This document shows, one piece after another, positions 48,000 through 61,571 of a DNA stretch of 64,000 nt. The stretch is from Lentzea xinjiangensis. Its GTDB lineage: Bacteria > Actinomycetota > Actinomycetes > Mycobacteriales > Pseudonocardiaceae. Numbering within the stretch: the stretch's first letter is position 1; every line of letters starts with the position of its first letter. The stretch is from NCBI RefSeq assembly GCF_900110955.1, contig NZ_FOFR01000018.1, positions 54,463 through 118,462 on the forward strand. The letters run 5' to 3'. Under the pieces are notes generated by a model. That model was not told the origin of the DNA, made no database searches, and saw nothing but the letters and a program-made list of their open reading frames with translations. Position numbers and translations under genes: made by a program.

Positions 48000-48008
48000 C
48001 GGGACCCC

Positions 48009-48446
48009 TTACCGGTAGATGGTGCCGAACGGCTCGTCGTCGTCCGGCCGTTGCCGCCCAGGCTGCTGCTGTTCGGTCTCCTCCGGCTGCTGTGCCGCGG
48101 TGACCTGGTCGCGCAGGAAGTCCATCGCCGGCGTGCCCCCGATCAGGGGCTGCATGGTCGCCTCCATCTGCTCGGCGACGGCGGCGTGCCCCCGGCTGAC
48201 GGTCTCCGTGATCATGGCGGCGAGCTGGTCGTGCGACATCCGCATCGCGGACGGCGTCAAGCTCAGCTTCTCCAACCGCCCACCCGGCGCCATCGTCACC
48301 GTGACCGAGCGGTCGGCGCTGCTCACGTGCGCGCGCAACGCCTTGAGCTGAGCCTGCGTCTCCTCGGCTCTCTGCTGGATGTCGTTGACGCGCCGCAGGT
48401 ACTCGTCGAGGCGTTGCTGCCCGGCACCCAGTTCTGCAGAACTCAT
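48009..48446 (-). CDS. YbaB/EbfC-like protein of a type VII cluster (145 aa)
   Basis: Coiled-coil N-terminus (LDEYLRRVNDIQQRAEETQAQLKAL) followed by beta-hairpin sequence (SVTVTMAPGGRLEKLSLTPSA), the YbaB/EbfC fold. In actinomycetes divergent members accompany ESX substrate genes and are thought to act as partners or chaperones rather than nucleoid proteins (inference). The C-terminal tail is Gln/Pro-rich. Starts at ATG 48446. Confidence 0.8.
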   Translation of the reverse strand: MSSAELGAGQQRLDEYLRRVNDIQQRAEETQAQLKALRAHVSSADRSVTVTMAPGGRLEKLSLTPSAMRMSHDQLAAMITETVSRGHAAVAEQMEATMQPLIGGTPAMDFLRDQVTAAQQPEETEQQQPGRQRPDDDEPFGTIYR

Positions 48447-48483
48447 GGTCCGTCAGACTGGGACTGCGGCGATCCGGTTCCCG

Positions 48484-49461
48484 TCAGTTTCGGACGAGCC
48501 GGCCGACCATGTCCTTTGCGGACTGCCTCGTGCAGACCGTGATCGCCAGCAGCGCGAGCAGGACCAGCGCGTCCCTGCCACCCGCGAGCCACACCGCCGC
48601 GGGCGCGTGGGCGGGCACGGCGAGGACCACCTTGACCACCGCCGCGACGACCAGGGCCGCCATCACCCCGACGGGCACCCAGCTCGTGCCGCCGTTGACC
48701 TGCTTCTTCGTGTCGAGGTACGACTGTCCGTACCGGACCACCCGAGCCGCGTCCTTGTGCACGCTCTCCGCGACCACACCCGCGGCGGCGGCGACCAGCA
48801 CGGCGAACCCGGCGAGCACGCCGGACGGCAGGTCGACCAGCCAGGCCCGCTCCAGCTCCGGCCACGGCGACACGAACCCCCCGGCCCGGCGCGGCGCGTC
48901 GAAGAACGGCAGGGAGGCCAGCCCTTCCGCCGCCGCTGCGGCGAGCCCGAGCCAGGCGTACCACCGCAGCCTGCGCACCCTGCGGGTGACCGGGGTGGCC
49001 TTGATCTCCTCCTTCGTCACGTGCCACTGCTCTTCCCCCTTGCCCTTCTTGCCCTTGGCGGGCACGAGCGAGAGGACGGCGCCGACCAGGAACCACAGCA
49101 CGAGCAGCCCGAGCGCCGTGACCGCGAGCGGGCCGGCCAGGAACCAGCGGCCGCTGTCGTTGCGGCCGGGAGCGCGGTCGGACCGGAAGACGGGCACGTC
49201 GCCCTCGGCCGGTTCGAGCTGGCCGGGCGGGAAGGTGAGCCGTTCGGTGGTGCCGTCGTCCCAGCGCACGTCGGCGGTGCACTCGTGGCTCGTGCCGATG
49301 CCCCACCTGCCGATCGGGCCGTGCTCGGCGCAGGAGGTGACGGTGGCGGTGCCGACCCGTCGGGCGTCGACCGTGCCGGTCAGGACGTCGGTGGTCCGGA
49401 TCGTCGTGGCCAGTGCCAGGAAGGCCAGGACGGCGGCCAGGCCGAGGGCGAGTGCGCGCAC
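48484..49461 (-). CDS. Unknown multi-span membrane protein (325 aa)
   Basis: Five or six hydrophobic segments: an N-terminal anchor (ALALGLAAVLAFLALATTI), an external beta domain with two Cys (VTSCAEHG, HECTADVRWDDG), then spans at about 110-130, 170-185, 215-235, 265-285 and 290-310. Between them is a lysine-rich cytoplasmic loop (PAKGKKGKGEEQWHV). It lies at the head of the leftward type VII group; a link to secretion is only positional. GTG start at 49461. Confidence 0.75.
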   Translation of the reverse strand: MRALALGLAAVLAFLALATTIRTTDVLTGTVDARRVGTATVTSCAEHGPIGRWGIGTSHECTADVRWDDGTTERLTFPPGQLEPAEGDVPVFRSDRAPGRNDSGRWFLAGPLAVTALGLLVLWFLVGAVLSLVPAKGKKGKGEEQWHVTKEEIKATPVTRRVRRLRWYAWLGLAAAAAEGLASLPFFDAPRRAGGFVSPWPELERAWLVDLPSGVLAGFAVLVAAAAGVVAESVHKDAARVVRYGQSYLDTKKQVNGGTSWVPVGVMAALVVAAVVKVVLAVPAHAPAAVWLAGGRDALVLLALLAITVCTRQSAKDMVGRLVRN

Positions 49462-49744
49462 CCGGCCACCCTAGACAAGCCGGGCCTGGTCATGGGCGGG
49501 TTTCCACTTCGCGAGGCGAAAGCCGGAAAGGCTGTTGTGAATGAGCCCGGCATTTCCTCGAAGGCGCGCATCGTGGCTGACGAAAAGCATCGAAGAACGA
49601 CGCGTGCGCGCTTCGTACCTTCACTCGTCGCAATGCGGAGGTGACGCTTCCGCTTCTTCACCCGATCGTGTTTGGAAACCGGGACGAGGCCGGTGGCCTG
49701 GCGCTATGCTGCTGGGCGCACAACTGCAGGGGAGGGTACTGGGG

Positions 49745-50050
49745 ATGAGTGGGACCAAGGTAGATCTCGACACACTGCGCGCTGCCATCAAGGAGTACGA
49801 GTCGATCCGCGATGAGCTCATGACCGCGAAGCAGACGGGTGAGGCGCTGATCCGGGTCAAGGGCGCCGGTCGCGACATGCCCAGCCAGGTGTACGCGAAC
49901 TGGGCGACCAACGCGGGTCACATGCACCAGCAGTCGAACCAGCAACTCCAGGACGCGCTGACCACCCGCATCGACAACTTGAAGGCCACCCTGCAGCAGT
50001 ACGAGCAGACCGAGCAGGGCAACCAGGCCAACCTGAAGCCGAAGGACTGA
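49745..50050 (+). CDS. WXG/PE-like small secreted protein (101 aa)
   Basis: Helical hairpin protein of about 100 residues: helix (DLDTLRAAIKEYESIRDELMTAKQTGEAL), a turn with a central Trp (YANWATNAG), helix (QQSNQQLQDALTTRIDNLKATLQQYEQ). Size and layout fit ESX-type substrates that pair with a PPE-like partner. ATG at 49745 follows GGGGAGGG. It heads a four-gene rightward unit (this gene, lipoprotein, PPE-like, EspG). The 283 bases upstream hold no gene. Confidence 0.8.
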   Translation: MSGTKVDLDTLRAAIKEYESIRDELMTAKQTGEALIRVKGAGRDMPSQVYANWATNAGHMHQQSNQQLQDALTTRIDNLKATLQQYEQTEQGNQANLKPKD

Positions 50051-50054
50051 GCAG

Positions 50055-50675
50055 TTGCGCATCCGAAACATCGTCATCGGCGCCACCGCCCTCGTGCTGC
50101 TGGCCGGGTGCAGCACCGGCAACGGCACGACCGGCACGCCGACGGCCACCACCCAGCCCGCCGGCACCAGCACCAGCACCGGCACCGGCGGCGGAGCGCC
50201 CGAAGTCAAGAACCCGCTCGACGTCAAGGCGTTCGAGGCCGATCCGTGCAGCGCGGTCACCTCGGCCCAGATCGACGCGTACGGGATGCCGGGCGTCGCG
50301 GGCAAGGTGAACACCAGCTCTCCCGGTGCGTCGTGCATCTGGCTCGGCGCGAGCACGCCGGCCAAGGTCGCTCCCGGTCTGACGATCCTGCCGAAGGGCA
50401 CCAACCTCGACTCGATGTACAAGAACAAGGACAACGGGACCTACGCCGTCTTCGAGCCGCTGGCCGATGTCCAGGGCTACCCGGCGGTCCTGACGCTCGC
50501 CACCGACCAGCGGTCGAAGGGCAACTGCGAGATCGCCGTCGGCGTCACCGCCGAGCAGGCGATCCTCTTCACCGTCCAGGCCATCACCGGTAGCTCCCGC
50601 TTCGCGGACCCGTGCGGCGCGGTCACCGAGTTCGCCGGTCTCGCCGTCACCACGATCAAGGCAGGTGCGAAATGA
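50055..50675 (+). CDS. DUF3558 lipoprotein (206 aa)
   Basis: Lipoprotein signal ending in VLLAGC (Cys 19), then a Thr/Gly-rich linker and a DUF3558 domain (DPCSAVTSAQIDAYGMPG, SCIWLG, FADPCGAVTEFAGLAV) with paired cysteines. TTG start at 50055, four bases after the WXG-like gene. DUF3558 lipoproteins are common beside type VII substrate genes in Pseudonocardiales; role unknown, on the outer face of the membrane. Confidence 0.88.
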   Translation: MRIRNIVIGATALVLLAGCSTGNGTTGTPTATTQPAGTSTSTGTGGGAPEVKNPLDVKAFEADPCSAVTSAQIDAYGMPGVAGKVNTSSPGASCIWLGASTPAKVAPGLTILPKGTNLDSMYKNKDNGTYAVFEPLADVQGYPAVLTLATDQRSKGNCEIAVGVTAEQAILFTVQAITGSSRFADPCGAVTEFAGLAVTTIKAGAK

Positions 50676-51946
50676 CAGGACCCGCGCCCAGCTGCTTCAC
50701 CCAGGACAACACCCGCGCCGACGGGTTCTCCGGGGCACAGATCTACAACCTGATGACCACCGGCCCCGGCACGGGCAGCGCGCAGGCGGGAGCCACCGCC
50801 GCCACCGCGCTGGAACGCACCTACGCCGGCATCGAAGCAAGGCTCAAGCGCGTCGGCGAGACCCTCGGCGAGTCGTGGACCGGAGCCAGCGCGGACGCCG
50901 CGCAGGCCGCGGGCAGCCCGATCAACCAGGCCATGATGCAGATGCAGGACGCGCTGCGCCAGGCCGACCACTCGCTGTCGAACCAGGTCTACCAGTTCAA
51001 CTACAACAAGGGCCAGCTCAAGAACATGCCGGCGAGCAAGCCGGAGACCGGGTTCTGGGACGACGTGTCGCCGTGGGACACCGACACCGAGGACGCGGTC
51101 AACAGCTACAACGCCGAAGAGGCGCACAACCGCAAGGTCTACAGCGAGTTCCAGAGCGCCAGCAACACCAACCGGGGGGACCTGCCCAAGGAGTTCCCCG
51201 GTGTCACGGCCGACAGCCTGCAGGTCGAGGTCGTCAACACCGGGGGCGACGACGGGCGCGACAAGACCGCGGACGTGAACAACACGGGACGTCCCACCGG
51301 CACCCCGACGTTCCCGTCCTCGACGGGGTCCCCGCAGGGGACGACCGGCAGCTCCTGGACCGGGCCCGGCAGCCTGGGTGACCAGACCAACACGAGCTGG
51401 GTCGGTGGCGGCAACGACGGCACCGGCGGCACGAGGCCCGGTCCTGACATCGGCAACCCCGGTGGCAAGCCGCCCGCCGGCGGCGTGATCGAGCGGCCGC
51501 CGAACACGGGCCTGCCGCCCATCGGCCTGCCCGGCGGTCCCGGTCTGGGCGGTGGCGGCGGGCGCGGTGGCGGTGGCGGTGGCGCCGGTGCTGGCAAGTT
51601 CGGTGGTGGCGGAGCCGGCGGTGGCCGGTTCGGCGGCGGCGGCGGTGGCATTGGTGGTGTCGGCGCCGGCAGCGGCTCGGCGGCCCAGCAGCCCGGCGGC
51701 AAGGCCGGCGTGTTCGGCGGCATGGGCGAGAGCGGTCCGAACTCGGGTGCGCGTGGTGGCGCGGCCGCCGGTGCGGCCGGGCGGGCCGGTGCGGCGGGCA
51801 TGGGTGGCATGGGTGGCCACGGTCAGAAGGGCCAGGGCGAGGACGACCTGGAGCACAAGACCGCCGACTACCTCATCACCGAGGAGAACACCAACGAGAT
51901 CATCGGTGACATGCCGATGGTCGCGCCGCCGACGATCGGGGGGTGA
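50672..51946 (+). CDS. PPE-like protein with long glycine-rich tail (424 aa)
   Basis: The helical N-terminal domain (about 25-110) contains ESWTGASADAAQAAG, a WxG turn as in PPE/ESX substrates. Residues about 190-270 are polar, then a Gly-rich low-complexity region (about 270-395, with GGGG runs) ends in an acidic conserved-looking tail (DDLEHKTADYLITEENTNEIIGD). Start ATG overlaps the lipoprotein stop (ATGA). It would be exported with the WXG-like protein and recognised by the EspG encoded next (inference). Confidence 0.8.
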   Translation: MTGPAPSCFTQDNTRADGFSGAQIYNLMTTGPGTGSAQAGATAATALERTYAGIEARLKRVGETLGESWTGASADAAQAAGSPINQAMMQMQDALRQADHSLSNQVYQFNYNKGQLKNMPASKPETGFWDDVSPWDTDTEDAVNSYNAEEAHNRKVYSEFQSASNTNRGDLPKEFPGVTADSLQVEVVNTGGDDGRDKTADVNNTGRPTGTPTFPSSTGSPQGTTGSSWTGPGSLGDQTNTSWVGGGNDGTGGTRPGPDIGNPGGKPPAGGVIERPPNTGLPPIGLPGGPGLGGGGGRGGGGGGAGAGKFGGGGAGGGRFGGGGGGIGGVGAGSGSAAQQPGGKAGVFGGMGESGPNSGARGGAAAGAAGRAGAAGMGGMGGHGQKGQGEDDLEHKTADYLITEENTNEIIGDMPMVAPPTIGG

Positions 51947-51947
51947 C

Positions 51948-52646
51948 GTGCTGCGGTCGTCCATACAGCTGTCCGACCTCGCGTTCGACGTGTTGTGGAA
52001 GCAGGAGAGGCTGGGGGCGTTCCACCCGGCGCTCTCCGTCGACTCGCCCGGTGAGACCGAGGACGAGCGCGCGGTCATCGAGCGCGACGTCATCGGCGAG
52101 CTGCGCAAGGTCGGGCTGGACCACCCGGATGTGCGCGGCACGCTGCGCCTGATCGCCAACGCCGACGCCGACTACTCGGCGTGGATCGCGGTGACGCCGA
52201 GCGAGACGCGGCCCGTCGTGGCCGCGGCGAGCTCGCAGCACGGCGTGCTCGCCGTGCACGACCAGGGGTTCGTGCAGCTGCACCCGATCCGTCCGGAGAA
52301 CGCGCCGGAGGTCCTCGCGATGCAGCTGCCGGACGTGCCGCCCGGCAAGGGCGCGTCGATCAACGTGCACGAGTCGGAGCTCAACGCGCACCAGCCCGGC
52401 AGGGCGGCGCCGTCGATCACGCTGCGGCAGCTGCTCGCCCGGCCCCGCAAGGGCACGGCGAAGCTGTACGCGGCGAAGCGCGGCCCCGAGGGCAGGCAGC
52501 GGGCCAAGACCTTCCTCACCACGATCGACTTCGAGGACGGCCGCTGGCTCGTGGTCAAGTACACCGACCAGAACCGCCAGACGTGGGTGCACGCCACGCC
52601 CGCGTCGCGGCAGATCATCACGGACTGGCTCAAGCGCCTCGCGTGA
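51948..52646 (+). CDS. EspG-family ESX secretion chaperone (232 aa)
   Basis: EspG family: cytosolic chaperone that binds PPE-type proteins before export. Sequence features: LSDLAFDVLWKQERLGAFHPAL at the start, a central beta sheet (ADADYSAWIAVTPSETRPVVAAAS), and the C-terminal helix (ASRQIITDWLKRLA). GTG start at 51948 directly after the PPE-like stop. Completes the WXG-lipoprotein-PPE-EspG unit. Confidence 0.88.
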   Translation: MLRSSIQLSDLAFDVLWKQERLGAFHPALSVDSPGETEDERAVIERDVIGELRKVGLDHPDVRGTLRLIANADADYSAWIAVTPSETRPVVAAASSQHGVLAVHDQGFVQLHPIRPENAPEVLAMQLPDVPPGKGASINVHESELNAHQPGRAAPSITLRQLLARPRKGTAKLYAAKRGPEGRQRAKTFLTTIDFEDGRWLVVKYTDQNRQTWVHATPASRQIITDWLKRLA

Positions 52647-52654
52647 TCCACGCG

Positions 52655-52738
52655 GTGCGACGGTCGAAGTTCACCCGCGGTTTCAGCGCCGGTCAGACCC
52701 GGCGACTAGAAACCGCGCATGACCTTCGACCGTCGCAC
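52655..52738 (+). promoter_or_regulatory. Nested hairpin enclosing the phoD start codon
   Basis: Three stems are nested: an outer 15-base perfect repeat (52655-52669 with 52724-52738), a middle nine-base pair CGCGGTTTC/GAAACCGCG (52676-52684 with 52709-52717), and an inner CGCCGG/CCGGCG (52687-52692 with 52699-52704). The ATG at 52719 lies between the middle and outer stems. Confidence 0.6.
52669..52701 (+). promoter_or_regulatory. PHO-box-like direct repeats upstream of phoD
   Basis: Three 11-base units start at 52669, 52680 and 52691: GTTCACCCGCG, GTTTCAGCGCC and GGTCAGACCCG. The first matches the GTTCACC half of actinomycete PhoP direct-repeat units exactly and the others partly. A possible -10 TAGAAA (52707-52712) follows, six bases before the ATG. 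Confidence 0.65.
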
Positions 52739-54227
52739 GTTGTTCAAGGCAGGCGCACTCGGCACGGCCGCGGCGCTGGTGCCCTCGGGCGCCAGCCTCG
52801 CCAGGACTGACCGCCCCGTCCTCACGCACGGCGTGCAGTCCGGGGACGTCACCTGGGACGGCGGCATCGTGTGGACGCGCGCCGACCGGCCGTCCCGGAT
52901 GCTCGTCGAGGTGTCCCACGACCCGGAGTTCCGGTTCGCCCGGCGCATCCGCGGCCCGCTGCTCACGCCCGAGACCGGCGGCACGGGGCACGTGCGGGTC
53001 AACCACCTGCTGCCCGGCCGGCCCGTCCACTACCGCGTCACGGCCGAGGACCTCGACGGCCGCACCCGCAGCGAGGCCCTCACCGGCAGCTTCACCACCG
53101 CTCCGCTCGGCCGCGACGAGGTGCGCTTCGTGTGGTCCGGCGACGTCGCGGGCCAGGGCTGGGGCATCAACCCCGACATCGGCGGCATGCCGATCTTCAA
53201 GGCGATGGCCGACCGCCGGCCCGACTTCTTCATCCACAGCGGCGACAGCGTCTACTCCGACAACCCGTTGCAGCCGGTGGTGACGCTGCCGGACGGCCGC
53301 GTGTGGCGCAACCTCGTCACGCCGGAGAAGTCCAAGGTCGCCGAGACGCTCGACGAGTACCGCGGCCAGTTCGCCTACAACCTGCTCGACGAGAACGTGC
53401 GGCGCTTCGCCTCCCAGGTCCCCACCTTCGCGCAGTGGGACGACCACGAGGTCACCAACAACTGGTACCCCGGCGAGGTCCTCGACCTCCCGCAGTACAC
53501 CGAGAAGCGCGTGGACGTGCTGGCGCAGCGGGCTTTCCAGGCGTTCCACGAGTGGATGCCGATCGACCGCAAGCGCGCTGTCGACGGCCGGGTCTACCGG
53601 AAGTTCGCCTACGGCCGCAACGTCGAGATCTTCGTGCTCGACATGCGCACCTACAAGGACCGCAACACCTCGCCCAAGGACCAGCCCGGCGTGGTCCTCG
53701 GTGCCGCGCAGGCGCAGTGGCTCGTCCGCGAGCTGTCCCGCAGCACCGCCACGTGGAAGATCATCGCGGCGGACCTGCCGATCGGGCTCACCGTGCCGGA
53801 CGGCACCGACATCGAGGGCGTCGCCAACGGGCTGCCGGGTGCGCCCAACGGCCGTGAGCACGAGATCGCCTGGGTGCTGCGGGAGCTCAAGAGGCGTCGC
53901 GTCAAGAACACCGTGTGGCTGACCGCGGACGTCCACTACACCGCGGCACACCACTACTCGCCGGACCGCGCGGCCGTGGGCGACTTCGACCCGTTCTGGG
54001 AGTTCGTGTCCGGACCGCTGCACTCGGGCGCCTTCGGGCCGAACGCGCTCGACCCGACGTTCGGGCCGCAGGCCGTGTTCGTGCACGCGCCGCCCGCCGC
54101 CAACACCACGCCGCTCGACGGGTTCCAGCACTTCGGCGAGGTCGAGGCCACCCGGCACGAGCTGACGGTCTGGCTGCGGGACGCGACGGGCGCCTCGCTG
54201 TGGTCCAAAACGCTCAGGGCCGCCTGA
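52719..54227 (+). CDS. phoD: Alkaline phosphatase D / phosphodiesterase PhoD (502 aa)
   Basis: Exported metallophosphatase. Tat signal FDRRTLFKAGALGTAAALVPSGASLA with RR at 5-6. An N-terminal Fn3-like domain (about 30-130) is followed by the catalytic domain with metal-site blocks VWSGDVAG, FIHSGDSVYSD, QWDDHEVTNNW (240-249), VLDMRTYKDRNT and WLTADVHYTAAHHY. It releases phosphate from phospho-mono- or diesters outside the cell. The upstream PHO-box-like repeats suggest PhoP control under phosphate limitation. Confidence 0.93.
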   Translation: MTFDRRTLFKAGALGTAAALVPSGASLARTDRPVLTHGVQSGDVTWDGGIVWTRADRPSRMLVEVSHDPEFRFARRIRGPLLTPETGGTGHVRVNHLLPGRPVHYRVTAEDLDGRTRSEALTGSFTTAPLGRDEVRFVWSGDVAGQGWGINPDIGGMPIFKAMADRRPDFFIHSGDSVYSDNPLQPVVTLPDGRVWRNLVTPEKSKVAETLDEYRGQFAYNLLDENVRRFASQVPTFAQWDDHEVTNNWYPGEVLDLPQYTEKRVDVLAQRAFQAFHEWMPIDRKRAVDGRVYRKFAYGRNVEIFVLDMRTYKDRNTSPKDQPGVVLGAAQAQWLVRELSRSTATWKIIAADLPIGLTVPDGTDIEGVANGLPGAPNGREHEIAWVLRELKRRRVKNTVWLTADVHYTAAHHYSPDRAAVGDFDPFWEFVSGPLHSGAFGPNALDPTFGPQAVFVHAPPAANTTPLDGFQHFGEVEATRHELTVWLRDATGASLWSKTLRAA

Positions 54228-54248
54228 CGACCGCCGTAGGGTCGACGG

Positions 54249-55490
54249 GTGCCCATCTCGTTCGACACCACCGGCTTCCACCGGCTCGACCAGAACACCT
54301 GGCAGCACCCCAGCGGTGACCAGGCCGAGCTGACCTACTACGGCCTGGTCCCCGACCTGCCCGCGGGACTGGACGACCTGCCGAAGCTCCGGCACGACCT
54401 CGCCCTGGTCCACGGCGAGAGCGGCTGCCTGGTCGAGGCGCACGTCGTCCAGCTCGACGGTGTGCCGGCGCTGCTGCGGATCGTCAAGGTGCCGCTGCCG
54501 AACCAGCCGAACGGCCAGGCGTTCATCTGCTCGTTCACCGTTCCCAAGGCGAACTGCAGCGCCGTGCTGCAGCTCGGCGCGCTGGAACGCGGTATGACGG
54601 GCGCGCGGGAGGCCGTGCTGGCGGCCGAGATCGGGTTCGGGAACTGGGTCAGGCCGCACCCGTACGCGCCGGAGCTGGAGGGCAGGCTCCCGTTCCACGC
54701 GGGCGACGACCCCCGTTACGACGCACGGTTCCCGGACCACCCGTTGTCGCGGGTGCGGGCGTGGGCGCACCACGTCGTCCGCACGGCGCGGCTGGACCCG
54801 CAGTTCGCCGCGCTGCCGCCGTTCCAGGTGCAGGCGCCGCCACCCGTCGCGCCGGGGCAGACCCTGGTGACCGCACTGCCGAGCCTGCCGGTCAAGGACT
54901 TCGTCGGCCTGCAGATCGGCGAGGAGACGACGTACTGGCGGATGACCGATCCGAAGCTGGGGGAGATGCTCGGCCGCGGTCTCATGGGCCGGTCACCGCT
55001 CACGGACACCAGGTTCCGCGACATGCTCCTCATCGACGTCGCGACCGGCGAAGCGATGATCCCCGACCGCTTCACCACCGACGGCAACATGACCGCGCAC
55101 GGCACGCACCTGGTGCAGGTCTCGTTGTCGCAGGCGGATGCCGAGCTCTCCGACGACGACGTCGTGGACGCGTTCAAGTGGGCCGGCCGGATGTGCGGCG
55201 AGGCGGCTGGCCGCGGCGAGCACCTCTCCCTGGAGCCGATCCAGCACCAGGGGGAGCAGGCCGACCCGCACGTCCTGCTGGCCGTGCGGCCGCACGAGGG
55301 GCAGCGGGTGGTCATCGCCCAGTTCTCGCCGCCGCCCGCCGGGGGACCGTTCGCGGGCTCGCCGAGCCGCAGCGCGCCCGCGACGGCGGAGTCCGTCGAG
55401 GGCATCGGCGTGATCGCCGGGATGGCGGCCAACGAGTGGCGCTCGCACCCCCTGCGCCTGGCGATCACCTACCGGCGTTCGACAGGCTGA
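54249..55490 (+). CDS. Unknown protein (413 aa)
   Basis: Not recognised. The N-terminal half has a beta-rich domain (QAELTYYGLVPDLPAGL, LVEAHVVQLDGVPALLRIVKVP). The middle and C-terminal halves contain PFHAGDDPRYDARFPDHPLSRVRAW and a second domain ending LRLAITYRRSTG. No signal peptide or membrane span. The GTG at 54249 is preceded by TAGGGT with a six-base gap and no ribosome site, the leaderless pattern. Stands alone between phoD and the pullulanase gene. Confidence 0.75.
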   Translation: MPISFDTTGFHRLDQNTWQHPSGDQAELTYYGLVPDLPAGLDDLPKLRHDLALVHGESGCLVEAHVVQLDGVPALLRIVKVPLPNQPNGQAFICSFTVPKANCSAVLQLGALERGMTGAREAVLAAEIGFGNWVRPHPYAPELEGRLPFHAGDDPRYDARFPDHPLSRVRAWAHHVVRTARLDPQFAALPPFQVQAPPPVAPGQTLVTALPSLPVKDFVGLQIGEETTYWRMTDPKLGEMLGRGLMGRSPLTDTRFRDMLLIDVATGEAMIPDRFTTDGNMTAHGTHLVQVSLSQADAELSDDDVVDAFKWAGRMCGEAAGRGEHLSLEPIQHQGEQADPHVLLAVRPHEGQRVVIAQFSPPPAGGPFAGSPSRSAPATAESVEGIGVIAGMAANEWRSHPLRLAITYRRSTG

Positions 55491-55492
55491 TC

Positions 55493-55569
55493 GCAAATAT
55501 TTGCAGTCCCCGACGTATTGTTTCCCGCTGTTTGTCGTGGTTTCGTGCAGCAACCCTGCAAGAAGTTGC
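55493..55569 (+). promoter_or_regulatory. Inverted repeats in the pullulanase upstream region
   Basis: A perfect AT-rich palindrome GCAAATATTTGC (55493-55504) and an inverted repeat GCAAC-N10-GTTGC (55550-55569) lie between the unknown gene and the pullulanase start. Amylase genes of streptomycetes are controlled by the LacI-type regulator MalR at CTGCAA/TTGCAG-type repeats; TTGCAG (55501-55506) and CTGCAAG (55557-55563) are present here. Candidate operators. Confidence 0.5.
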
Positions 55570-55584
55570 GACAAGGAGGTCGCG

Positions 55585-60984
<5,400 letters not shown>

Positions 60985-61033
60985 TTCCGTGAAGAAATAG
61001 TTTGCTTCTGGATTAGTTTGGTAGCTTGGGCGC

Positions 61034-61516
61034 ATGGGCACGAAGGGGTGTACCGACCTGATGATGCTGCTGCATCGGACGGGTCACGCGCTGGAGACCG
61101 AGCTGACGGCGAGGTTCGCGGAGATCGGGCTGACTCCGCGAGCCCGCTGCGTGTTGTCCGGCGCGCTGGACGCCGACCGCACGCAGTCCGAGATCGCCGA
61201 CCTGATCGGCATCGACAAGACGACCATGGTCGTCACGATGGACGCGCTGGAGCGCGCCGGGTACGCCGAGCGCAAGCCGTCCCCTTCGGACCGCCGCGCA
61301 CGGGTGATCGTGGTGACACCGCTGGGCCGCGAGATCGTGGCGAAGGCGGACGAGTTGTACGAGGAGATCGTCACCAGCGTGCTGGGTTCGCTGCCGGGCG
61401 ACGAGCGCGATGGCCTGGTGAACGGCCTGGCCAGGCTGGTCGAAGGCCGCCTGAGCGCGGTCGTGCCGTGTGAGAAGCCACCGCGCAAGCGCGCGCTGCG
61501 CCAGGCCATCGGGTAG
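61034..61516 (+). CDS. MarR-family regulator (160 aa)
   Basis: Winged-helix repressor: RARCVLSGALDADRTQSEIADLIGIDKTTMVVTMDALERAGYAERKPSPSDRRARVI is the MarR core (about 35-95). Probably represses itself and the drug-efflux gene 55 bases downstream. A possible -10 TAGCTT ends six bases before the ATG at 61034 (leaderless pattern); direct repeats TAGTTTG at 60998 and 61014 lie in the promoter. Confidence 0.9.
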   Translation: MGTKGCTDLMMLLHRTGHALETELTARFAEIGLTPRARCVLSGALDADRTQSEIADLIGIDKTTMVVTMDALERAGYAERKPSPSDRRARVIVVTPLGREIVAKADELYEEIVTSVLGSLPGDERDGLVNGLARLVEGRLSAVVPCEKPPRKRALRQAIG

Positions 61517-61530
61517 TAAGCCATCAGGCA

Positions 61531-61558
61531 GTAGATAGTCTCATAAAAAACTATCTGC
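61531..61558. promoter_or_regulatory. MarR-type operator before the MFS gene
   Basis: Inverted repeat GTAGATAGT (61531-61539) and ACTATCTGC (61550-61558), eight of nine bases paired, with a 10-base AT-rich spacer. It lies upstream of a possible -10 TACGGT (61559-61564), which is seven bases from the MFS start codon. Confidence 0.7.
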
Positions 61559-61571
61559 TACGGTTCCTCTT

